Assembly: GCA_034439915.1 (NCBI GenBank)
Contig: JAWXBI010000279.1
Coordinates: forward strand, 1-13,839
Source: JADJLQ01 sp034439915
GTDB lineage: Bacteria; Bacteroidota; Bacteroidia; Chitinophagales; Saprospiraceae
Reading direction: 5' to 3'
DNA length: 13,839 nt
The notes beneath the pieces were generated by a model. That model saw only the letters and a program-made list of their open reading frames with translations, was not told the DNA's origin and ran no database searches. A program made the position numbers and the translations under genes. This document shows, in pieces, positions 7,486 through 13,839 of this stretch; the first letter of the stretch is position 1, and every line of letters begins with the position of its first letter.

Positions 7486-8565
7486 GTGGCCGGAAATCAG
7501 TTTGGCGAAATATTCAGGATAAGCACCTTTGGGGAATCACATGGTACCGCCATCGGGGTGGTTATTGACGGGTGCCCAGCTGGCCTCAGGATCCTACCCG
7601 AATTTATTCAAAAAGAGATGGACCGACGCCGGCCCGGCCAATCGAGTATAGTCACCCAGCGCAAGGAAGCGGATACCATAGAAATACTCTCGGGGGTATT
7701 TGAATCTCAGACCACTGGTGCCCCTTTGGCCATGATATTAAAAAATGTCGACCAGCACACCACGGATTATGATCACATCAAAGACAAATTCAGGCCATCC
7801 CATGCAGATTTTACCTACCAGCAAAAATGGGGATGGAGAGACCATCGTGGCGGCGGACGCTCTTCCGCACGGGAAACTGCTGCCCGCGTGGCCGCCGGTG
7901 CCGTAGCCAAACTTTTTCTCCACCAGCTCGATGTCCATATCCACGCTTTTGTCAGCCAGGTAGGCGATATTATATACCATCCGGATATGGAACAAATCAG
8001 AATTGACCTCATTGAGTCCAACCCCGTCCGGTGCCCGGATGAAACTATGGCTAATCGAATGATCGAATTGATCAAAGAAGTCAGAAAAGAAGGGGATACC
8101 ATTGGTGGGGTGGTGACCTGCCTGATCAAAGGCTGTCCTCCGGGATTGGGGGAACCGGCTTTTGATAAATTGCATGCAGAACTCGGACACGCCATGTTAA
8201 GCATCAACGCTTGTAAAGGATTTGAAATCGGTTCTGGTTTCCAGGGTGTGACTATGCGGGGTTCGCAACACAACGATATTTTTTATAAAGAAGGGGAGAC
8301 GATTAAGACCCGGAGCAATCATTCTGGAGGAATACAAGGGGGTATTTCAAATGGTATGGATATTTATTTCAGGGTGGCATTCAAGCCTGTCGCTACTATT
8401 ATTCCCGCCCAGGAATCCGTTAACCTGGAAGGCGAGTCGGTCACCGTAACCGGTAAAGGTCGACACGATCCTTGCGTAGTCCCGCGTGCAGTACCTATTG
8501 TGGAAGCTATGGCTGCCTTAGCCCTGGCTGATCATGTATTGCGGCACCGCGCCTCCCAGATTTAA
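7486..8565 (+). CDS. aroC: Chorismate synthase, GTG start
   Basis: This enzyme catalyses the last shikimate-pathway step, the FMN-dependent anti-1,4-elimination of phosphate from EPSP to give chorismate, the precursor of aromatic amino acids and folate. The 359 residues are full length. Family signatures are present: GNQFGEIFRISTFGESHG at 3-20 (His19), DRRRPGQS (46-53), RPSHADFTYQQKWGWRDHRG (103-122) with GGGRSSARETAARVAAGA after it, and the C-terminal HDPCVVPRAVPIVEAMAALA. The start is a GTG at 7486, chosen because conservation begins exactly there (MAGNQFG). An ATG five bases upstream is followed at once by TAG. The 40-bp gap to maeB contains no hairpin with a T-tract, so co-transcription with maeB is likely although the two pathways are unrelated. 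The 3' end runs into a heptad array and converges with fabH. Confidence 0.95.
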   Translation: MAGNQFGEIFRISTFGESHGTAIGVVIDGCPAGLRILPEFIQKEMDRRRPGQSSIVTQRKEADTIEILSGVFESQTTGAPLAMILKNVDQHTTDYDHIKDKFRPSHADFTYQQKWGWRDHRGGGRSSARETAARVAAGAVAKLFLHQLDVHIHAFVSQVGDIIYHPDMEQIRIDLIESNPVRCPDETMANRMIELIKEVRKEGDTIGGVVTCLIKGCPPGLGEPAFDKLHAELGHAMLSINACKGFEIGSGFQGVTMRGSQHNDIFYKEGETIKTRSNHSGGIQGGISNGMDIYFRVAFKPVATIIPAQESVNLEGESVTVTGKGRHDPCVVPRAVPIVEAMAALALADHVLRHRASQI

Positions 8566-8575
8566 ATGGCTCAGT

Positions 8576-8631
8576 TACTCGCTACTCGTTGCTCGCTACT
8601 CGCTACTCGCTACTCGCAACTCGCTACTCGC
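8576..8631 (+). repeat. Heptanucleotide repeat array 2 (TACTCGC units)
   Basis: Eight 7-bp units occur in register: TACTCGC, TACTCGT, TGCTCGC, TACTCGC, TACTCGC, TACTCGC, AACTCGC, TACTCGC. They fill most of the 67-bp gap between the aroC stop (8565) and the fabH stop (8633-8635 on the minus strand), ending one base short of the latter. The period equals that of the arrays at 3114 and 10836 but the unit sequence differs. No separate terminator is seen for either convergent gene. Confidence 0.9.
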
Positions 8632-8632
8632 A

Positions 8633-9640
8633 TCACTTTCCTTTCCCATCATAAGCCCAGGTCAGGAGGATCCCCCCCCAGGTGTATCCTCCGCCAAAAG
8701 CAGTCAATACGAGTTTATCCCCTTCCTTGAGTTTGGGTTCATAGTCCCAAAGGCACAGCGGAATCGTGGCAGCCGTAGTATTGCCATATTTTTGAATATT
8801 GATCATGACTTTTTCAAGTGGAAAATCCAGCATATCTGCCACCGATTTGATGATCCGGTAATTGGCCTGATGGGGGACGATCCAATCAATATCGGCCGAT
8901 TGGTATCCTGCGCGGGAAATAACTTCTTTGACGGCTTCAGACATGCCTTTGACAGCGGCTTTAAAGACCACTCTTCCATCCTGCCAGACAAAATGTTCTT
9001 TGTTGGCCACCGTCTCCGCTGATGGGGGTCTCAAAGACCCACCGGACTTGATCCGCAACATATCTTTACCGGCAGCATCGCCATAAAGAGCTATTTGTTC
9101 AATGCCAAATTCATTAATTGACGGCTCAAGTAATACAGCGCCAGCTGCATCACCAAAGAGGATACAGGTAGAGCGATCGGTATAATCGGTAATGGTGGAC
9201 ATTTTATCACTACCCACCACGATCACTTTGCGATGGGTGCCGGATTTAATAAACTGAGCCCCGGTCGCCAAAGAAAATAAAAAACCACTGCACGCAGCAT
9301 TGATATCAAATCCATAAGCCCGGCTTAGTCCACTGAGTTTACAGATTTGGTTGGCGGTGTCAGGCACTACGTAATCACCGGTGACCGTGGCACATATCAA
9401 AAGCTCAATATCGGTGGGTGGAGTCCCTGTTTTTCTTAGCAGCTCCTTGACAGCCTCTGAACCCATATAAGCACTTGCTTTTTCGGGATCCTTAAGTATC
9501 CGTCGTTCTTTAATCCCGACTCTTTCCACGATCCAGGCATCGTTGGTCTCTACAAGTTTTTCCAAATCTGCATTGGACAATATATCCTGAGGTAAATAGG
9601 CACCTACGCCCGTGATCGCCACCGTAATGTCTCCACTCAT
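8633..9640 (-). CDS. fabH: Beta-ketoacyl-ACP synthase III
   Basis: KAS III condenses acetyl-CoA (or branched acyl-CoA starters) with malonyl-ACP to begin fatty-acid synthesis in the cytoplasm. The 335-residue thiolase-fold protein has the full Cys-His-Asn triad: Cys117 in DINAACSGF, His257 in VPHQANYRII and Asn287 in YGNTTAATIP. The N-terminal TGVGAYLPQDILSN with NDAWIVERVGIKERR and the C-terminal FGGGYTWGGILLTW are typical of FabH. Many Bacteroidota carry several paralogues, and the usual plsX-rpmF context is absent, so this may be the housekeeping copy or a second one. A TACATTTG -7-like element lies only a few bases upstream of the ATG. The gene converges on aroC and diverges from the thioredoxin-SPOR gene. 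Confidence 0.92.
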   Translation of the reverse strand: MSGDITVAITGVGAYLPQDILSNADLEKLVETNDAWIVERVGIKERRILKDPEKASAYMGSEAVKELLRKTGTPPTDIELLICATVTGDYVVPDTANQICKLSGLSRAYGFDINAACSGFLFSLATGAQFIKSGTHRKVIVVGSDKMSTITDYTDRSTCILFGDAAGAVLLEPSINEFGIEQIALYGDAAGKDMLRIKSGGSLRPPSAETVANKEHFVWQDGRVVFKAAVKGMSEAVKEVISRAGYQSADIDWIVPHQANYRIIKSVADMLDFPLEKVMINIQKYGNTTAATIPLCLWDYEPKLKEGDKLVLTAFGGGYTWGGILLTWAYDGKGK

Positions 9641-9644
9641 AACG

Positions 9645-9652
9645 CAAATGTA
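9645..9652 (-). promoter_or_regulatory. -7-like element immediately upstream of fabH
   Basis: On the minus strand, TACATTTG followed by C is an exact match to TAnnTTTG and ends 4 bp before the ATG (9638-9640). If used, transcription would start at or next to the start codon, giving a leaderless or nearly leaderless mRNA. No -33 TTTG was found at 17-23 bp, so the match could be chance in an A+T-rich gap. Confidence 0.35.
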
Positions 9653-9826
9653 AAAAATATTCGTTTGGAAGTACTATCCTAATTTTTTATATTAAAAATA
9701 TTTTTAACTCATAACTAATTAATATACAAATAAATACAGTTTCATTAAATAAGATATAACTAAAACTGGTACAGGAATTGTTATTAATTAGTTGTAACAA
9801 AATGCATCCATTCTTCACTAAAATTC

Positions 9827-9832
9827 AGGAGG
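9827..9832 (+). promoter_or_regulatory. Strong Shine-Dalgarno sequence fixing the thioredoxin-SPOR start
   Basis: AGGAGG with a 5-bp spacer precedes the ATG at 9838. It decides between this start and the in-frame ATG-like start at 9778, which would add 20 residues before the signal peptide. Canonical SD sequences are uncommon in Bacteroidota, and the other genes here lack one. Confidence 0.75.
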
Positions 9833-9837
9833 TATTT

Positions 9838-10830
9838 ATGAAATCTTCAATTGTCAAAACCGGGATCATGATCCTGGTCTTCATTTTTTTCCATTCTTAT
9901 GACATGGTCTCCGGTATTCCAACCCCGACTGGTCAGAATTCCTCAAATGCCTTAACATCGTTAACACATTCTATAGTAGCGGAGGAGGTTGTTTTTTTTG
10001 AGGGCACGGTAGAAGGGGCCAGGGAAAAAGCGCGGAAAGAATCTAAATTATATTTTATAGAGTTTTACGCCAAATGGTGCGAGCCCTGTAAATGGATGGA
10101 TGAGTACACCTTTAAAAACACCAGCTTATCCGGATATGTGGCGCAGAATTATGTACCCGTGAAGGTGGATGTTGAAAACCTGGATGGGTTTATCTGGAAA
10201 CAAAAATATAAAGTACAATACCTGCCCACCATAGTCGTGCTGAATGCAAATGGCACTATACTGGGAAAATATGAAAAAAGCCTGACTGCCGATGACCTGA
10301 TGAGGATACTTAAGAATCACAGATCGTTGCCCGGGGAGGCGGTGTCTGAAAACACTGAAATTGCAAATGCAGCAGTAAAACCTGTTAAAACCAATCCAAG
10401 TTCTGCCGCATCGGCTGCATTTATCAGTGTACATAATGAACCCGGTCTCCCCAAGGCATCAGAGGTTAAAAAAGCTGCAAGTACAAAACCCACATCGACT
10501 ACTCCTGTCAATTCAAAACCCTCCGCCCCGGCCGCCACAGTGGCATTTAAGACCCAGGCCAAACCAACCGGCAATCAAAACGAATTTCGAGTGCAGGTTG
10601 GGGTGTATTCTGACCCTGTGAATGTTGCCAACCGGGTCAGTGAATTAAAAAAATCTTTTACACAAATTGTACAGGTGTTTAATCTAAAAAATAAAGAAAC
10701 CAATTCGATTTCATACCGGATCACGTTGGGAAAATTTGGTTCGCGGGAAGAAGCTGCACAGTTTGCCCAAACCCTCAAATCCCAGGGCATCACTGGTGTG
10801 ATAAAACACATTTCTGAGCTGGAAAAATGA
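9838..10830 (+). CDS. Periplasmic thioredoxin-like protein with C-terminal SPOR domain
   Basis: This is a 330-residue envelope protein. An N-terminal hydrophobic segment (about 8-20) acts as signal peptide or anchor, with no lipobox cysteine. A thioredoxin-like domain spans about 50-163, with the redox motif FYAKWCEPCKWM (Cys81, Cys84) and the cis-proline loop QYLPTIVVL (Pro130). It resembles DsbD-gamma/thioredoxin_7 proteins that reduce or protect periplasmic thiols. Residues 165-248 are a Pro/Ala/Ser/Thr/Lys-rich linker. Residues 249-326 form a SPOR domain (FRVQVGVYSDPVNVANRVSE ... ITLGKFGSREEAAQFAQTLK), a fold that binds glycan strands stripped of stem peptides at division sites. The combination suggests a thiol-redox activity tethered to peptidoglycan, which is inference. 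The start is set by AGGAGG at 9827. The gene stands alone and is followed 5 bp later by a heptad array. Confidence 0.88.
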   Translation: MKSSIVKTGIMILVFIFFHSYDMVSGIPTPTGQNSSNALTSLTHSIVAEEVVFFEGTVEGAREKARKESKLYFIEFYAKWCEPCKWMDEYTFKNTSLSGYVAQNYVPVKVDVENLDGFIWKQKYKVQYLPTIVVLNANGTILGKYEKSLTADDLMRILKNHRSLPGEAVSENTEIANAAVKPVKTNPSSAASAAFISVHNEPGLPKASEVKKAASTKPTSTTPVNSKPSAPAATVAFKTQAKPTGNQNEFRVQVGVYSDPVNVANRVSELKKSFTQIVQVFNLKNKETNSISYRITLGKFGSREEAAQFAQTLKSQGITGVIKHISELEK

Positions 10831-10835
10831 GCAAT

Positions 10836-10975
10836 CAGGTTTCAGCAATCAGGTTTCAGCAATCAGGTTTCAGCAATCAGGTAGCAGCAATCAGGTAGCA
10901 GGTATGAGGTATCAGGTAGCAGGTATCAGGTACCAGGTAACAGCGATCAATCCTCAAACCTCAAACCTCATACCT
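10836..10975 (+). repeat. Heptanucleotide repeat array 3 (20 units, with orientation switch)
   Basis: Twenty 7-bp units stay in one register for 140 bp. The first sixteen are mostly CAGGTNN alternating with CAGCAAT or CAGCGAT (CAGGTTT CAGCAAT three times, then CAGGTAG, CAGGTAT, CAGGTAC, CAGGTAA). The last four are CAATCCT, CAAACCT, CAAACCT, CATACCT, whose reverse complements (AGGTTTG, AGGTATG) resemble the earlier units. The array begins 5 bp after the preceding stop codon. The two halves could pair as a long imperfect hairpin near that gene's mRNA 3' end. Confidence 0.9.
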
Positions 10976-11053
10976 TGCTATAAAACGGTTAATCTTCGAT
11001 CTGGCAATACTAAGCCTGAGGCCGTAATCGTTCATTCGATAAATGTGTTAAAG

Positions 11054-11085
11054 TTGGATCAGATTGAGGGGCTTGATTAACTTTG
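11054..11085 (+). promoter_or_regulatory. Bacteroidota-type promoter for the SprB-repeat protein
   Basis: TTG (11054-11056) and a perfect -7 box TAACTTTG (11078-11085) are 21 bp apart, within the range described for the Bacteroidota housekeeping sigma factor. The expected start near 11090 gives a leader of about 35 nt to the ATG at 11127. It is the best consensus match in the window. Confidence 0.6.
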
Positions 11086-11126
11086 CGATCTGAAACCCAT
11101 AAGACGATTTACTTATTTATAATCCG

Positions 11127-13839
11127 ATGAATTTCAAATTAAAAGCGCAAGTTTTCACTTTTTTTCTATTTAATTTATATTCATTGGTTGCTCAGCGTCC
11201 TGAGCAAATATATCTGGAAGGCCATCTCAATTCTACCTCTTCAAAATTGAGGTCTCAGGGTTGCCCGGGCACTGAAGCGGGGACCTTTAAACTGACCCGC
11301 AATCCCGCCAATCTCAGTCCGAATATCAGGTACCTGTGTCATGGAGATGAGTTGAGCATTATCCATAACCGTGACGCTAGATTTTCAGGGGATCCAAAAC
11401 CATTGACCACACCGGGTACGGGATATGTTTTTTATGATTGTAAACCTACCATAGACGGTCCCAACCTTGCCACAGTCGTCAATGATCCCTGTATGAATAA
11501 AAAATCACCAATAATCATCAATGGAATACCAGTCACTCAGACCCAGGGAATGTGGTTGTTTAAAGGGGATGCGAATGGCGATGTCCGGTTTGACCAATTC
11601 AGAAATGATGGTTATCTCCAAAATACATATAACAATGGTAAGCCTGTTAAGTTTTGGTTTGCGCCCATCACCCTGGATCAGTTTACCCTTGATAATAAAC
11701 CTCAATTCGAAACAGATGTCAATGGAGTACCAGGGCCCTGTATAGATGTCAATACTGACTCTGCTTTTTCTGTCGTTTATCTCAATGAAGTCCAGGTATC
11801 TAATATTACAGGCCGCAATGGAGGCTCGGGCAATTATACCGGTACCATGACTATTACCGGAGGGCTGCCGGAATACGATAGGAGTAATTATCCCACTGTA
11901 CATATTGAAAACCTGTTTGACCCCAATAAAATCGGACGACTTACCAATGCACCGGCCCTCCATGGCAAACCGATGACGTTTACCGTCCCGGAGCCTGGCC
12001 GATATCGAATCACGGTTGAAGATGGTACCGGGTGTGCTCCTACACAGCGATACCTGGTCACCGTAGCGGCTGACAGCGGATTAGTCAAACTGAATTGCAG
12101 GGATGCCCAGGTAGGTGCAACAGTTTGTATTCCGATCACGATTGGAAAAATGAAAGAACTCGCAGCCGGTCAGTTTACTTTTTTATTTAATCCTCAGGCC
12201 TTTGAATATGTACGTGCACAAAACCTCAGTCCAATACTGAACTCAGATCTGTCACAAACTGTTTTTGATAATCAAAAAAACGTCGGTATCATCAAATTTT
12301 TGTGGTTCGACCTTAATTTATTGCCCAAAGATTTTACAGCAGAAAGTGTATTGGTCGAATTCTGTTTTAATGTTAAAGGGCCTCCCGGCCCACATGAATT
12401 CAGGATTACTGGCTCACCGGTCACCCTTGAATTTGCTGACATCGGTGGAAATCCATATCCATTAGGCGAAGGCAACGGGAGTGTATTTAAATGCAATAGT
12501 ATGATTTCGCCAGGATCAAACCTGGATGCTTATTTTTCACAATGTGGACAAACGATGTTTATCAATATTTTTGGCGGAACTGGACCCTATACCGTCAAAT
12601 GGGAACAACAAGGAAATTCGGCCAATGTAGTATTTAATAGATTTGATCAAGCTGGGCTACAGGATACCCTGATGAATAATCAGCCTCCCGGAATTTATTT
12701 CATTTCCGTCACAGATTCTCTGGGCGTCAATATAAAAGATACCATAACACAAATAGCAGGACTCGTCAATCTCAGCCTTAATCTGGATCTGCGTGAATCT
12801 GCCAGTTGTAAAAATAATGATGGCCGCATATTTGTTTCAGCGAATGGCGGGACTCGGGATTACCGCTACCAATGGAGCAACGGATCGGTCAGTGACAGGA
12901 TTACCCAGTTAAATGCAGGCTCTTATTTTTTAACGGTAACGGATGCACAAGGTTGTAGTCTCACCGATAGTGTAACCATAAGTCAGGTCAATACCACCGC
13001 TGCCATAAGTATTCAAAGAAATCCAACTTGCTCCGGGATATCCGATGGTCGCATTTTACCTGACTTTGCAAGAATCTCGGGTATTCCCCCTTTTTCCATC
13101 GAATGGCAGGGAGATGGAGTACAAATCGGCAATTCGTTTGCAGGATTAGGTACCAATCCGAGTCGACTGATAGTTACCGATTTTAAAGGTTGTTCCGATA
13201 CGGCCTTTATTTCCCTCAATCCGGCAAAGCGGATTGAATTGCAGCATGTGATCGACAATCCAACCTGTTTTGGCAGGAATGATGGGAGACTTGAGATAGG
13301 CCGGCGATTCTCGGATGGGTCACTGATGGTAAATGATACTGTTTTTCTTGCAGACCCCCTGGGTATACCCTTTCCACCAAATAATTCAGTCCCAGCGCGT
13401 TTTAATAATATTGTTTCTGGAGTGTATACCGTGAGGATCACCGACCGATCGGGTTGTTTTTTGGATACGGCATTGACGTTGACTCAACCTTCTTTGTTGG
13501 ATACTGCTTTGATATTGGTGTCACCAGAAACTTGTTTTCCAGGTAATGATGCCAGCATAACAATTAGAATGCGTGGAGGCACAGCACCTTACCGTTATAC
13601 ATGGAACGATACCACGCTGGATACGGATACCCGTAGCGGTTTATCTGATGGCAATTACCAGGTGACGATTTCGGATGCCAATAATTGTGTAGCCAATTTT
13701 AACGCCTCTAATCTTCTTACGATCAACTTTAATCTACCCTCTATTCCGGTGTCTATTGATACCACAGCCATCCTTTGTAATGGTCAGGGAGCCAGATTAA
13801 CCGCCAGGCCAGCTCCCGGGTTTTCAATTGCCCGTTATA
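11127..13839 (+). CDS. Large secreted cohesin-like/SprB-repeat surface protein, 5' part (runs off right edge)
   Basis: The plus-strand frame is open from the ATG at 11127 to the end of the window, giving 904 codons with no stop. A signal peptide covers about residues 1-22 (cleavage after SLVA, before QRPEQ). Residues 24-315 are beta-rich and unassigned, ending in PGRYRITVEDGTGC, which is PKD/SprB-like. Residues about 320-457 look like a cohesin-type beta-sandwich: CIPITIGKMKELAAGQFTF, FNPQAFEYV, NVGIIKFLWFDL and VLVEFCFNVKG. From about 460 onward are SprB-type modules with the pattern 'CxxxxDGRI...GG...YxYxWSNG...L..G.Y.VTVTDaxGC', repeated at about 557, 632, 711 and 801 and starting again at 878. 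Such proteins are often cell-surface adhesins exported by type IX secretion, and the sorting domain would lie at the missing C-terminus. The start is preceded by a good promoter at 11054. Confidence 0.85.
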   Translation, partial: MNFKLKAQVFTFFLFNLYSLVAQRPEQIYLEGHLNSTSSKLRSQGCPGTEAGTFKLTRNPANLSPNIRYLCHGDELSIIHNRDARFSGDPKPLTTPGTGYVFYDCKPTIDGPNLATVVNDPCMNKKSPIIINGIPVTQTQGMWLFKGDANGDVRFDQFRNDGYLQNTYNNGKPVKFWFAPITLDQFTLDNKPQFETDVNGVPGPCIDVNTDSAFSVVYLNEVQVSNITGRNGGSGNYTGTMTITGGLPEYDRSNYPTVHIENLFDPNKIGRLTNAPALHGKPMTFTVPEPGRYRITVEDGTGCAPTQRYLVTVAADSGLVKLNCRDAQVGATVCIPITIGKMKELAAGQFTFLFNPQAFEYVRAQNLSPILNSDLSQTVFDNQKNVGIIKFLWFDLNLLPKDFTAESVLVEFCFNVKGPPGPHEFRITGSPVTLEFADIGGNPYPLGEGNGSVFKCNSMISPGSNLDAYFSQCGQTMFINIFGGTGPYTVKWEQQGNSANVVFNRFDQAGLQDTLMNNQPPGIYFISVTDSLGVNIKDTITQIAGLVNLSLNLDLRESASCKNNDGRIFVSANGGTRDYRYQWSNGSVSDRITQLNAGSYFLTVTDAQGCSLTDSVTISQVNTTAAISIQRNPTCSGISDGRILPDFARISGIPPFSIEWQGDGVQIGNSFAGLGTNPSRLIVTDFKGCSDTAFISLNPAKRIELQHVIDNPTCFGRNDGRLEIGRRFSDGSLMVNDTVFLADPLGIPFPPNNSVPARFNNIVSGVYTVRITDRSGCFLDTALTLTQPSLLDTALILVSPETCFPGNDASITIRMRGGTAPYRYTWNDTTLDTDTRSGLSDGNYQVTISDANNCVANFNASNLLTINFNLPSIPVSIDTTAILCNGQGARLTARPAPGFSIARY
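12795..13720 (+). repeat. Tandem SprB-type protein modules within the large secreted protein
   Basis: At least four complete modules of roughly 70-90 residues occur in tandem, each opening with a cysteine followed by a D/N-D-G/A-x-I/L motif: SASCKNNDGRI, NPTCSGISDGRI, NPTCFGRNDGRL, SPETCFPGNDASI. Each closes with a (V/I)(S/T)D..GC motif: VTDAQGC, VTDFKGC, ITDRSGC, ISDANNC. A fifth starts at about 13757 (TAILCNGQGARL). DNA identity between modules is low, so this is an old, diverged protein repeat and not a recent tandem duplication. Confidence 0.75.

Noticed and set aside
8534..9022. Open frame of 162 codons on the plus strand across heptad array 2
   Set aside because: It is antisense to fabH, which has a full catalytic triad. 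The repeated YSLLATR-type peptide is just the period-7 DNA read in frame.
9778..9837. Upstream in-frame start for the thioredoxin-SPOR protein
   Set aside because: It would put 20 polar residues before the signal peptide and lacks a ribosome binding site, whereas 9838 has AGGAGG at ideal spacing.
11505..11963. Minus-strand open frame of 152 codons
   Set aside because: It is antisense to the long secreted-protein frame, which is continuous for 904 codons with recognisable modules.

Overview
The window looks like a chromosomal segment of a member of the Bacteroidota, probably in or near the Saprospiria/Chitinophagia. The evidence is promoter elements of the TTTG / TAnnTTTG type, mostly absent Shine-Dalgarno sequences, a LolA-like carrier, a MaeB-type malic enzyme, and a large secreted protein with SprB-type repeats of the kind tied to gliding and type IX secretion. 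The family-level placement is inference. Both ends cut through genes: clpB on the left and the SprB-repeat protein on the right.

Layout from left to right. Positions 1-1013 (minus) hold the N-terminal 337 residues of the disaggregase ClpB. An AraC-type regulator (1165-2115, minus) follows and is divergent from a small secreted protein made of two similar beta-sandwich-like domains (2273-2848, plus). Positions 2878-3176 are non-coding but structured. They hold two near-identical copies of a ~90 bp element, each ending in the same intrinsic terminator, and then an array of 7-bp repeats. A secreted Ser-Asp-His esterase (3243-4124, minus) is divergent from a LolA-family protein (4205-4876, plus). 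After a 300-bp non-coding stretch with a candidate promoter come the malic enzyme maeB (5181-7445) and chorismate synthase aroC (7486-8565), 40 bp apart and probably co-transcribed. fabH (8633-9640, minus) converges on aroC, with a second heptad array filling the gap. A periplasmic thioredoxin-SPOR fusion (9838-10830, plus) is followed by a third, 140-bp heptad array. A good promoter at 11054-11085 then leads into the large secreted protein (11127 to the right edge).

The genes do not form one pathway. They are housekeeping functions (proteostasis, C4 metabolism, aromatic and fatty-acid synthesis, lipoprotein trafficking) mixed with envelope and secreted proteins. The most unusual material is the non-coding sequence: three in-register heptanucleotide arrays at gene 3' ends, the tandem terminator-bearing element, and the thioredoxin-SPOR architecture. 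I found no CRISPR array, tRNA, rRNA, insertion sequence or recognisable defence system.
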